From NCBI GenBank assembly GCA_035297145.1, contig DATGZN010000006.1:1-64000 (forward strand): a stretch of 64,000 nt of DNA, given 5' to 3'. The stretch is from QHXW01 sp035297145. Lineage in GTDB: Bacteria > Acidobacteriota > Terriglobia > Bryobacterales > Bryobacteraceae. The position numbers and the translations under genes are program-made. The notes under the pieces are model-generated. The model was not told where the DNA came from. It was given only the letters and a program-made list of their open reading frames with translations, and searched no databases. Shown here one piece after another: positions 6,277 through 14,973 of this stretch (the stretch's first letter is position 1; every line of letters starts with the position of its first letter).

Positions 6277-9200
6277 TTAGTTTTGTTTCGACGCCGGCGG
6301 CGCTTTTGGTTGCAATGACTGCCGGTATCGAGCCAGCAGCGCCTCGCGGTTCTGGCGTAAGTCCGCTCCGGTCGGCGTAGCGGGATAGGGCTGCTTGCCC
6401 ATCATTCCTTTCCAGAGAATGCGATTGAAGGCCCCGGCATCCACGCGATCTGCGTCGGTGAAGTCCATTCCCTTCGTCATTCGCGCCCAGTACTTCGCAT
6501 CGTGCGCCGGTTTTGGCATCATCATGCCGGCGGGCTGTGGAGGCAGCGGCAGCGAGGTGAGGTATAGCATCGATGACGGGACAGCGGTGAACGTCCACGG
6601 GCTCGGCGTGGTGTTGAAGATGTCGGCCATGGGCCTGGCGAGCGCGTCGTTCAGGTTCATCATCTGCGGGAGGCCCAGTTTCTGATTGAGCTCCGGAAGG
6701 CTCAGCACCTCTTCGATGGTGCGAATGAAGCTCAGCGTATTGTATTGCGTAGAGATCACGGCGCCGCGCTTCACATACGGGCCCACCACAAACGCGATGC
6801 TGCGGTGTGAATCCACATGGTCGCCGCCATCCTGCGCGTCGTCCTCGATCATGAAAATCAGCGTGTTGTTGGCGAAACGGCTGTTGGCGATCTTCTGAAT
6901 CAGCAAGCCCACGGCATAATCGTTATCGGCGACCTGAAGGTCCGGAGTATTCACACCGTCAATCGCCGTAGTGTAATTTCCGGTGTGATCGTGCATAAGG
7001 CGCACGAGGGTCAAAGCCGGAAGATCGGTCACACTTCCGGCATTGCTGTATCGGGCATCGAAGTCGCGCGCCCATTCGGCGTATCGCCAATAATCGGGAA
7101 GTACGTTGTCGAAACCGCGGAAGTACGGATCGGTAAACGGCGCGAGTTTGACATTCGCGGGATAGGCCACCGTAGTGCCGCTGGAGAACGGATCGCGCAG
7201 CACGGGAATCGCGAAGTCGGCCGTGTTATAGCGGGTAGCATCTATGAAGAAGCCATAGTTGCGAACGGTGAGGCCGGCCCGCAACGCGGAATTCCACAAA
7301 TAGCCGGTATTGACCTCATTGTCCGGCCCATCCGGCGCATCTACGACGGTCTGTCCCGGCAAAACATCTGGATCGCTCGAGGTGAAGGGATCGGCGGCTT
7401 GGCGAGCGGCGACATCCCCCTGTGGGGTTCCGGTTGGAACGGCTGGAATCCCGACATTCACGTTGCGCACCATTCCGTCGGAATCCAGACTGAGGCCGCG
7501 CAATGCGTAGGCCACGGGGTATTGATGTTCTACTACGTCGGGAGCTTGGGCCGCGGTGCTCCAGTGCCAACCGTCATAGCTGACTTCGGCAGTGTCCATG
7601 AAGTTGTCGAGGGTGACGAACTGTTGCGCTAACGCGTGCTCATTGGGGGTGATTTTCTCTCCGAACTCAGTTAATGAGGGATCGCCGTTGCTGTTGTTCG
7701 TCAGGTCGCCGAGAACCTGGTCGTAGGTCCGGTTTTCCTTGATGATGAAGATCACGTGCTGGATACCTTGCCGCACAGCCGCCATCACCGCGGCATCCGT
7801 GGCGCTCTCGGTGTAAGAGAAGCGATCGTTTACCATGACCGTTTGCGTCAACGTCGTGAGTTGCGTCGCATCCGGTAGTGGAAAGGTCTGCAAGCCGGCT
7901 TTCGTGGCCTGCGGATTGTACTGGTTTGATGGATTGCAATTGGGTGATCCCGGCGGCCCGTAGCCGCCATAGCACCAGCCAGTATTCGCACCGGTCGGCG
8001 ACTTCTGGTTGGCCACGTACACGTACACTGAGGCAGGATTGCCTGTTGCGTTCACCAGGCTCGCCGAGTTCGGGTACCAGCCGGTCGGAATTAAGCCGAC
8101 AACATGATCGTTGATATGGGTTCCGCCCAGCGCGATCACAGAGATGCAATTCAGATTGCCGTCGGTCACATAGAGTTGTGTTTCATCCGGTGATAGCGCC
8201 ACGCTGTTGGGGTTCGCGCCTTTATACTGCGCGAGCGATGCGGGCAGTAATGGGGCGATTACCGGAATAGTCTCCACTACCTCATTCATTCTGGTGTTGA
8301 TGACGTCGACGGTATCCGACTGGTCTTCGGCGACGAACAAGATCGACTGGTCCGCGTTCAGCGTCATCTTGTTAGGTTGGCCTTTAACATGGATTCGGGC
8401 CGTAACCGCGGGGGTTCCGCCCAGGCTAACCACATCGATCTCGCGGTCGCGAATGCTGGATACATACGCCATAGGGCTCGTTCCAGCACCCTTGATCACC
8501 ACCCAGAACGGATATTCGCCGCCCGGAACGCCGGTTTGCGGGTTGCCAGCGCTCTTGCCGGGGCGCAGGTCGAGATCCGGCTGCGCCACCCAATTGCCGT
8601 AACCGCCGGTGAATATCGAGATCGAGTCGTTATAGTAATTTGCTACGACCAGCGTCCTGCCATCGTTTGAAATCGCCACACCCGCCGCGCAAGGCAACAC
8701 ACCAACCGCGCCGTTGATTTGGAGTGCACCGTTCGGCTTGAGGTTCAAGCCAACGCCAACGCGGTGCTTCATGGTGAGCATCGGAACACTTGTATCCTCC
8801 GCCCAGCCCGCTGAGCCCAGGGTCATCGTGTGGACCATGTCGCTCGGGCCACCCGCCACGTAGAAATGTCTGCCGGAGGGATCGAAGGCAATCCCGTGGT
8901 AGGCATTCGGGATCTGCAACACCTGCGGCGTATAGCTGGGGATTTGCCGCGAAATATTGTAGATAAACACATACTCATTCGAGTCCGGGACCGACCACGG
9001 GTACGGCGGGGTGGGCTTGCCGGCAGAGTAGACGCGGTTGTAACCGCTGGTCAGAACAAGCAAGGTGTTGTGATCCGGACTCACGACGGTCGTAACTGCT
9101 TGCCCCGCGAGCCAGTTGGGCTGGTCCGGCAGGCGAGGGTTCAAGGTGACGAATCGGGAATTCTCGGGTGCCAGCGGCGTGATCTGTTGGCCCATATTGG

Positions 9201-9309
9201 GCAGGGGTTGGGGCTGGGGCTGCGCATCGGCCAGCGCGCCCGAGATGGCCAACATGAGCGTCAATACAGCCGCTCGGAACGGGAGACGTCCGTGAACTTT
9301 TCCTGGCAT
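6277..9309 (-). CDS. Secreted YVTN beta-propeller/phosphoesterase protein
   Basis: A 1010-residue exported protein. After a signal peptide (cleavage near residue 29, GALADAQ) comes a beta-propeller of about 450 residues with YVTN-type repeats such as SPDETQLYVTDGNLN and NDGRTLVVANYYND. The C-terminal half is a phosphoesterase domain (PF04185, acid phosphatase/phospholipase C type): HVIFIIKENRTYDQVLGDL, LDNFMDTAEVSYDGWHWST, HDHTGNY and IEDDAQDGGDHVDSHRS, which supply the metal-binding Glu, Asn, Asp and His residues. Family knowledge: these enzymes cleave phosphate mono- or diesters outside the cytoplasm. The natural substrate is unknown. It is divergent from the multicopper oxidase gene across a 207-base gap. 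Confidence 0.88.
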   Translation of the reverse strand: MPGKVHGRLPFRAAVLTLMLAISGALADAQPQPQPLPNMGQQITPLAPENSRFVTLNPRLPDQPNWLAGQAVTTVVSPDHNTLLVLTSGYNRVYSAGKPTPPYPWSVPDSNEYVFIYNISRQIPSYTPQVLQIPNAYHGIAFDPSGRHFYVAGGPSDMVHTMTLGSAGWAEDTSVPMLTMKHRVGVGLNLKPNGALQINGAVGVLPCAAGVAISNDGRTLVVANYYNDSISIFTGGYGNWVAQPDLDLRPGKSAGNPQTGVPGGEYPFWVVIKGAGTSPMAYVSSIRDREIDVVSLGGTPAVTARIHVKGQPNKMTLNADQSILFVAEDQSDTVDVINTRMNEVVETIPVIAPLLPASLAQYKGANPNSVALSPDETQLYVTDGNLNCISVIALGGTHINDHVVGLIPTGWYPNSASLVNATGNPASVYVYVANQKSPTGANTGWCYGGYGPPGSPNCNPSNQYNPQATKAGLQTFPLPDATQLTTLTQTVMVNDRFSYTESATDAAVMAAVRQGIQHVIFIIKENRTYDQVLGDLTNNSNGDPSLTEFGEKITPNEHALAQQFVTLDNFMDTAEVSYDGWHWSTAAQAPDVVEHQYPVAYALRGLSLDSDGMVRNVNVGIPAVPTGTPQGDVAARQAADPFTSSDPDVLPGQTVVDAPDGPDNEVNTGYLWNSALRAGLTVRNYGFFIDATRYNTADFAIPVLRDPFSSGTTVAYPANVKLAPFTDPYFRGFDNVLPDYWRYAEWARDFDARYSNAGSVTDLPALTLVRLMHDHTGNYTTAIDGVNTPDLQVADNDYAVGLLIQKIANSRFANNTLIFMIEDDAQDGGDHVDSHRSIAFVVGPYVKRGAVISTQYNTLSFIRTIEEVLSLPELNQKLGLPQMMNLNDALARPMADIFNTTPSPWTFTAVPSSMLYLTSLPLPPQPAGMMMPKPAHDAKYWARMTKGMDFTDADRVDAGAFNRILWKGMMGKQPYPATPTGADLRQNREALLARYRQSLQPKAPPASKQN

Positions 9310-9516
9310 TTAAGATTCAGGCTCCTTGGAGTAGGGCATCCCAACTGCAGTCGAACAATGAGTGTTGGGGCGATCTACTAGTGCGGCTGGGCCGGAAGAT
9401 TCTCGGATAAAACTTCAGGCTGGATCGAGGCATTGAATGAATTTCGATGTGCGAACGACTGCCGGGTGCTCTACCAAACATCGTGCTAGCCTCAATCCAG
9501 ATTGACTTTCAGCGCG

Positions 9517-10899
9517 ATGAACCGCCGGGTATTCATGCAAGCGCTAGCGGGCGCATGCGCGGCGCCTGCCATCGCTGGCGGCGATCAGCAGGCATCGGGC
9601 GCCGGTAAGGCTGATTTCACACTGCGCATCGCGCCGGTCGAAGTGGAGATCGCTCCGCGACACAAGATCAAGACCACTGGATACAACGGCGGATTTCCTG
9701 GTCCGGTTCTGCGGATGACCGAAGGCAAGCCAGTCACGATCGACGTCTACAACGACAGCAATATTCCCGAGCTGGTGCATTGGCATGGGCTGTGGATTCC
9801 GCCGGAGGTCGACGGCTCGGCGGAGGAGGGTACACCCATGCTGCCCCCGCACGCTCATCAGCGCTATCAGTTTGTGCCGCGGCCCGCCGGAACGCGCTGG
9901 TACCACTCTCACATTTACGCCGGTCGCGATCTGCAACGGGCCACCTATACTGGCCAGTTCGGATTCCTGATCATCGAGGGGAAGGACAATCCCGGACACT
10001 ACGACCAGGAGGTTTTGCTCGCCTTGCACGGATGGGACCCGTACCTGGGCGCCATGAAGGGAGGCGGCGAAGGCTCGCTCGAAGTGGGTTACAACCGGTT
10101 CACGGTGAACAGCCATGTGCTCGGCATGGGAGAGCCCGTTCGCGTGAAAGAAGGGCAGCGCGTCTTGCTACGCATCCTGAATGCCAACGCGAGCCTGTTT
10201 CACCGCCTGGCGTTGCCCGGCCACCAGTTCTCCGTAGTCGCGCTGGACGGCAACCCTGTGCCGTCGCCCCGGGCGGTTTCGGTTCTGGAAATGGGGCCGG
10301 CGGAACGGATCGACGCGGTTGTGGAGATGAATCACCCAGGCGTGTGGGTTTTAGGTGACACGGATGAACAAACGCGAAAAGCGGGCTTGGGTATCGTGAT
10401 CGAATATTCCGGGCGTTCGGGCGAAGCGCAGTGGGAACGGGCGCCGAACGAGATCTGGGACTACACTGCGTTCGGACATGCCGACGGCACAGCGCATTCT
10501 GTTCCTGAACCGGATGGGCGCGTGCCCCTGGTGTTTCGCAACAAGTGGGCGGGCAATCGCTGGGTGGATCACTGGACAATCAATGGCAAGAAATTTCCGA
10601 AGACCGACCCCATCCTGGTTCGAACCAACCGCCGATACCGTCTGATCTTCGACAATCAGAGCGACGACGTACATCCGGTTCACCTGCATCGTCACTCATT
10701 CGAGTTGGTCAACGTAGCCGGCAAGCCCACCGCTGGCGTAATGAAGGATGTGGTTGCGGTTCCTGCACGGAAGCAAGTGGAAGTTCAGTTCGTGGCAGAC
10801 AACCCGGGCCTCAGCCTATTTCACTGTCACATGCAACTGCACATGGATTTTGGATTCATGGCGCTGGTGAAGTACGAGGATGACCGGGGTGCGTGGTGA
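9517..10899 (+). CDS. Multicopper oxidase, probably Tat-exported
   Basis: A 460-residue three-domain multicopper oxidase. All four copper motifs are present: HWHG (His88, His90), WYHSH (His130, His132), HPVHLHRH (from His386) and HCHMQLHM (from His436, with Cys437 as the type 1 copper ligand). The family couples oxidation of metals or phenols to reduction of oxygen to water. The N-terminus MNRRVFMQALAGA resembles a Tat signal, usual for enzymes exported folded with copper. A TTG at 9502 in frame is less likely than the ATG at 9517, because the latter begins the signal peptide directly. The substrate cannot be decided; no Met-rich CueO insert is seen. Confidence 0.9.
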   Translation: MNRRVFMQALAGACAAPAIAGGDQQASGAGKADFTLRIAPVEVEIAPRHKIKTTGYNGGFPGPVLRMTEGKPVTIDVYNDSNIPELVHWHGLWIPPEVDGSAEEGTPMLPPHAHQRYQFVPRPAGTRWYHSHIYAGRDLQRATYTGQFGFLIIEGKDNPGHYDQEVLLALHGWDPYLGAMKGGGEGSLEVGYNRFTVNSHVLGMGEPVRVKEGQRVLLRILNANASLFHRLALPGHQFSVVALDGNPVPSPRAVSVLEMGPAERIDAVVEMNHPGVWVLGDTDEQTRKAGLGIVIEYSGRSGEAQWERAPNEIWDYTAFGHADGTAHSVPEPDGRVPLVFRNKWAGNRWVDHWTINGKKFPKTDPILVRTNRRYRLIFDNQSDDVHPVHLHRHSFELVNVAGKPTAGVMKDVVAVPARKQVEVQFVADNPGLSLFHCHMQLHMDFGFMALVKYEDDRGAW

Positions 10900-10962
10900 C
10901 GGGGTAGAGGTGATGCTCGGTGCGGCTGAAGAATGTCGGCCAGAACAGGCGAGAGCGGTCGA

Positions 10963-11436
10963 TTATGATGCTTTGGTCGCGACCGACACCCTTGCCAAAA
11001 GCGGCTCTTGGATTTTGCGCATGAGGCGTGAGTTGCGCGACACTGCTTTAAATCCACACTTTTCGTGAAAGGGGACCATCTCGTCGCGGCAACGGAGCTC
11101 CAGGTGCTCGACAAACAATAGCGCCGGATGCGCGGTGATTGCATCCTGAAGCACTTTCCCTAAGAGGAGATCGCGATGACTCCGCTCGCCCATGACGTCG
11201 AGGATAACGGCTTTGTAAACGAAGTCGGTGAGCACGCGCGCGAACGCGACAAGCCGGCCGGTCTCCGAATCGCAGAACGCGAAGATGAGGTCGGTGTGCT
11301 CGACCATGCGCCGGACGTCTTCGAGCTTCCTGCCGCGGCTCCACGATTCTCCTCGATACATGCGCCAAAGCTGCTCGATGTGCTTACCGGTGAGGTGGCT
11401 AACGAATTGCAGTTTCGATTCGAAGGATGCGATCAT
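10963..11436 (-). CDS. GNAT-family N-acetyltransferase
   Basis: A 157-residue single-domain GNAT protein. The acceptor-side half has LWRMYRGESWSRGRKLEDV. The central strands are DLIFAFCDSETGRLVAFARVLTD, typical of the family. A degenerate acetyl-CoA loop follows (ERSHRDLLLGKVLQDAI), where the usual Q/RxxGxG/A motif is weak. HLELRCRDEMVPFHEKCGF is the conserved C-terminal strand-helix. The substrate is unknown. It is convergent with the multicopper oxidase gene and divergent from the broken GlxA-type regulator, so it is probably monocistronic. Confidence 0.8.
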   Translation of the reverse strand: MIASFESKLQFVSHLTGKHIEQLWRMYRGESWSRGRKLEDVRRMVEHTDLIFAFCDSETGRLVAFARVLTDFVYKAVILDVMGERSHRDLLLGKVLQDAITAHPALLFVEHLELRCRDEMVPFHEKCGFKAVSRNSRLMRKIQEPLLARVSVATKAS

Positions 11437-11515
11437 GAGGCCCTCAGCAACCGCACGCTAAACCAACGCGCAATCCTCGATGTTCCGCACGAATTCATGC
11501 ACAACTTGAGCCTAG

Positions 11516-12227
11516 AGAGTTCCAACCTGGCTGCGATCGGCGGCGTCGAGTGCGCGTCGGCTTGGGTCGGTGTGCGTCGGCGCCTATCTGCTTGCGTCGG
11601 CGGGCCTGCTCGACGGGAAACGCGCCACTGTGCACTGGAAGTATGCGCGGGGAATTGGCGGTTCGGTATCCGCGCGTCTCTGTGGATCCGAACCCGATCT
11701 GGGTGCAGGACGGAAACATCTATACGTCGGCGGGTATCTCGGCGGGCATTGACCTGGCGCTGGCATGGGTGGAACAGGACCATGGATCCGCGGCCGCGAT
11801 GAAAGTGGCGCGAGAGCTCGTGCTGTTCCTGCGCCGGCCGGGTGGGCAGGATCAGTTCAGCGCGACACTTTCGGCGCAGGCGCTGGAAACGAAATCGATC
11901 CACGAGCTTCAGGTGTGGATGGCGGAAAATGTCGACCGGAAACTGGCAGTGGAGACGCTGGCCCACCGTGTGGCGATGAGCCCGCGCAATTTCGCACGCG
12001 TCTTCCGGCGCGAGATGGGAACGACGCCGTCGCGCTACGTGCTACAGCTTCGCGTCGAGGCCGCCCGCCGCTTGCTGGAGCAGACTGACAAGGCTCCCGC
12101 GCAGATCTCGTTCGCGTGCGGATTCAGCAGCGTTGACCTCATGCGGCGCGCGTTCCGGCGTCTGCTGGGGACGACTCCGGGCAAGTATCGCGGGCACTTT
12201 CACCGTTTGCCGGCCAGTTTGTGCTAG
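11516..12227 (+). pseudogene. Decayed GlxA-type AraC regulator (DJ-1/PfpI plus HTH)
   Basis: The C-terminal AraC HTH is intact: LAHRVAMSPRNFARVFRREM and ISFACGFSSVDLMRRAFRR, ending in a LGTTPGKYR motif. The preceding DJ-1/PfpI domain is split between two frames. Frame A reads RRLGSVCVGAYLLASAGLLDG to HWKYAR (about 11555-11650); frame B resumes with ELAVRYPRVSVDPNP and YTSAGISAGIDLAL. One extra G in the run at 11649-11652 separates them. The first hundred or so residues of the DJ-1 domain are missing: frame A meets a TAG at 11513 and no matching sequence is seen further up. It is therefore 5' truncated and frameshifted. A shorter product from ATG 11643 would keep the HTH. Confidence 0.75.
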
Positions 12228-12383
12228 AAGCTAACGATTCGAACGTGGGATCGTCTGATCTTGCACGTAACCAAGAGAACTGCATTAATCTGGTAGGGTT
12301 ATACGGCATGGCTCCTGGCTGGGCTTGAACTGCTTTGCGCTCGGCTCGTCGCCAGATCAAATCATGACATCTACATTTCCGAG

Positions 12384-12469
12384 GTGAAGGTGCGGGTCAA
12401 GAACAGGTTGGTGGTCGGGGCTCTATTGGGAATAATGATGGCTGCGGCGAATCGGGTAGCGGCACAGGG
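12384..12469 (+). other. Signal-peptide segment of the cytochrome c gene, out of frame
   Basis: A GTG at 12384 opens a frame encoding a convincing signal peptide (MKVRVKNRLVVGALLGIMM, then AAANRVAAQ). The mature cytochrome lies one frame away, beginning GTPPAGAPPAAGAQGPP right after this point. Loss of one G in the run at 12467-12469 would explain the break. In the cytochrome frame itself no ATG, GTG or TTG occurs between a stop at 12365 and the TTG at 12536. Confidence 0.6.
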
Positions 12470-12535
12470 ACGCCTCCGGCTGGTGCGCCACCGGCAGCAG
12501 GCGCCCAGGGTCCGCCAGTACGGCGATTTGGGGGA

Positions 12536-13303
12536 TTGGTTCCCGGGCAGCAGCGGCCGCCCGGCGACCCCGCCCAGATCGCTCGTGGGAAAACGCTGTA
12601 CGGCGTCAGTTGTACTGGCTGTCACGGCGCAGATCTCCGAGGCGGCGACATGGGTGGGCCGAACCTGTTGCGATCGCAGGTGGCGCTAAGCGATCGGAAT
12701 GGCGAGCTGATTGTGCCGATCATCCAAGGTGGCCGGCAGAGTGCGGGCATGCCTGCCATCCCCATGAGTCCCGCGGACGAGCAAGCGGTGGCCGGGTATG
12801 TTCGCAGCGTCGTGGCGACCATTGGAAACCAGGGCAGACCCCCATCGATCGGTAAGGCGGCTCCCAGCGTGCTCGTGGGCGATGCAAGCGCCGGCCAGGC
12901 GTATTTCACCACGAAGTGCGGGAGCTGCCACTCCGCAACCGGCGATCTGCAAGGGATCGCGACGAGAATTTCCGACCCGAAGACGTTACAGAACATGTGG
13001 GTCGCGGGCGGCGGGCGCGGCCGTCGTGGCGGTCCGCCGCCGGGAACGCCGAGTTCGCGGCGCACGATTATGGCCACGGTCACCCTGCCGTCTGGAGAGA
13101 AAGTGGAGGGCGCGCTCTTTCGCATTGACGATTTCTTTGTCACCGTGGGCCTGAATGACGGCGCCACCCGCACCTTCCGACGGGAGGGCGATGTGCCGAA
13201 AGTTGAAGTTCGCGACCCGATGCAAGCTCATAGGGATCTGCTGGCGGTCTACACCGACAAAGACATTCACGACGTAACCGCGTATCTGGTGACCTTGAAA
13301 TGA
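12536..13303 (+). CDS. Diheme cytochrome c, electron partner of PQQ dehydrogenase
   Basis: The open part encodes 255 residues with two CxxCH heme sites, CTGCH (Cys26-His30) and CGSCH (Cys127-His131), in two cytochrome c domains. The C-terminal part (TLPSGEKVEGALFRIDDFFVTV) is a small beta domain often seen in such proteins next to PQQ dehydrogenases. Its stop overlaps the start of the PQQ dehydrogenase gene (ATGA), so it probably takes electrons from that enzyme in the periplasm. The TTG start is formal: the true signal peptide appears to lie at 12384-12469 in another frame. Without it the protein would not be exported or matured, so either the gene is recently broken or one base is missing from the sequence. 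Confidence 0.8.
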   Translation: MVPGQQRPPGDPAQIARGKTLYGVSCTGCHGADLRGGDMGGPNLLRSQVALSDRNGELIVPIIQGGRQSAGMPAIPMSPADEQAVAGYVRSVVATIGNQGRPPSIGKAAPSVLVGDASAGQAYFTTKCGSCHSATGDLQGIATRISDPKTLQNMWVAGGGRGRRGGPPPGTPSSRRTIMATVTLPSGEKVEGALFRIDDFFVTVGLNDGATRTFRREGDVPKVEVRDPMQAHRDLLAVYTDKDIHDVTAYLVTLK

Positions 13304-14973
13304 CACTCCACAAACCAATACTCTGCGCGATCTTTTTGACAGCGCCGGCCATTCTGATCGGACAGGACAACGGATTAGCTCCGGCCGAGATTCTCAAGCC
13401 GCTTCAGGACTCATGGCCGACATACAGCGGCGACTACTCCGGCAAGCGCTACAGCGCCCTCGCGCAGGTGAATCAATCCAATGTGATGCACCTGACGCTG
13501 GCTTGGATGACTCGCGTCACGCCGGGCTCGGAACCGGCTCGCGGACGCTTCGGGCGCGTGACTGGCGGGAACATCATCGTTGGCGGAGAAGGTCCGGGCG
13601 ACATTAACGTTGGCGGTGGCACCATCAAGGCGTCCGCGCTCGAGGTCAACGGCATCCTTTACTTCACCATGCCGGACAATGCCTGGGCGGTGGACGCGCG
13701 CGACGGCACCGAACTCTGGCACTACTTCTGGAAGACCAAGGGCGGAACGCATATCGGCAATCGCGGCCTGGGGATGTGGAACAGCTACCTGTTCATGGAG
13801 ACGCCGGACGATTATCTGGTCTCGCTTGACGCGAAGACGGGCAAGGAGCGCTGGCACAAGCCGATTGCCGATCTCGCGCAGGGATATTTCTCAACGCCGG
13901 CGCCCGTGATCGTCGGGAATCACGTGCTGGTGGGAACGGGCAACGACCTGGATGCGCCCGGAATGCTGCAGTCGTTCGATCCCGAAACCGGTGATGTTCA
14001 GTGGAGATTCTACACCGTGCCGATGCAGCGGGGCGATCCCGGACTGGACACGTGGGCCAGCCTGGACGCCGCCAGACACGGCGGTGGTCAGGCCTGGGTC
14101 CCCGGCGTATATGATCCTGAAACCAAGCTCTACATCTTCAGCACTGGCAATCCGACGCCTGCTTTCACCACCGGCACGCGCGGCGAGGGCGACAACCTGT
14201 TCACTTGCGCGCTGATTGCCGTGAATGTGGACACCGGAAAGATGGCTTGGTATTACCAAACGTCACCGCACGACATGCACGATTACGACTCGGCGCAGAC
14301 ACCAGTGCTGGTTGACGCGATGTTCGACGGCAAAATGAGGAAGCTGGTCTTGACCGCCGCGCGCAACGGGTACTGGTTCACCTTGGATCGCACAACCGGC
14401 GAGCACCTCGTGACCACCAAGTACGGGCTGCGCACGAACTGGTCCGACCGCTTGAACAAATTCGGCGGCCCGCGGCCCGATCCCGGGAAGAACGCGACAG
14501 TAGCGGGCTCGCTGGTCTCGCCGGATTCTGACGGCACCACCAACTGGGAGCCACCGTCGTACTCTCCGGACACTCACCTGTTCTATGTCGCGGAGCAAGA
14601 TGCGTATTCGATCTTCTACTTGACTGACCTGGACCCGCGCGGATCGATGGGCCTTGGGGGCAAGGAAGAAGTGCAAGTTGGCTCGGGCGGGAGTTTCCTG
14701 ACAGCGATCGACTATCGGACGGGTGAAATCGTCTGGAGACGTCCGTATTATGGGCAGGGCGGCGGCGGTGGACTATTGACTACGGCCGGAAAGCTGCTGT
14801 TTGCGGGCGATGGCGCGGGCAACCTGGTGGCGCATGACGTGGCCACCGGAAAGCCCTTGTGGAGCACACGCATCGGCGGCGTCACCAATCCACCGCAGAC
14901 GTATATGCTGGATGGCCACCAGTACGTGATCGCCGCGGCTGGCGATACGCTCTGGTCATTCGTGCTCTATTGA
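13300..14973 (+). CDS. PQQ-dependent alcohol dehydrogenase
   Basis: A 557-residue secreted quinoprotein propeller with repeated tryptophan-docking stretches (DAKTGKERWHKPI, DPETGDVQWRFYTVP, DYRTGEIVWRRPYYG, DVATGKPLWSTRIGG). Asn284 (STGNPTP) and Asp328 (HDYDSAQTPV) match the metal ligand and catalytic Asp of methanol/ethanol dehydrogenases. A second Asp two residues on (Asp330) is the pattern associated with lanthanide-dependent XoxF-type enzymes. Two differences stand out: no adjacent Cys-Cys pair stacks over PQQ, and the usual metal-ligand Glu is replaced by GTGNDLDAPG near Asp216. Signal peptide residues 1-20. Translationally coupled to the cytochrome gene. Substrate unknown. Confidence 0.87.
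   Translation: MTLHKPILCAIFLTAPAILIGQDNGLAPAEILKPLQDSWPTYSGDYSGKRYSALAQVNQSNVMHLTLAWMTRVTPGSEPARGRFGRVTGGNIIVGGEGPGDINVGGGTIKASALEVNGILYFTMPDNAWAVDARDGTELWHYFWKTKGGTHIGNRGLGMWNSYLFMETPDDYLVSLDAKTGKERWHKPIADLAQGYFSTPAPVIVGNHVLVGTGNDLDAPGMLQSFDPETGDVQWRFYTVPMQRGDPGLDTWASLDAARHGGGQAWVPGVYDPETKLYIFSTGNPTPAFTTGTRGEGDNLFTCALIAVNVDTGKMAWYYQTSPHDMHDYDSAQTPVLVDAMFDGKMRKLVLTAARNGYWFTLDRTTGEHLVTTKYGLRTNWSDRLNKFGGPRPDPGKNATVAGSLVSPDSDGTTNWEPPSYSPDTHLFYVAEQDAYSIFYLTDLDPRGSMGLGGKEEVQVGSGGSFLTAIDYRTGEIVWRRPYYGQGGGGGLLTTAGKLLFAGDGAGNLVAHDVATGKPLWSTRIGGVTNPPQTYMLDGHQYVIAAAGDTLWSFVLY

Noticed and set aside
6817..7632. Open frame of 271 residues on the plus strand
   Set aside because: It lies inside the phosphoesterase gene on the other strand, where the metal-site motifs are continuous.
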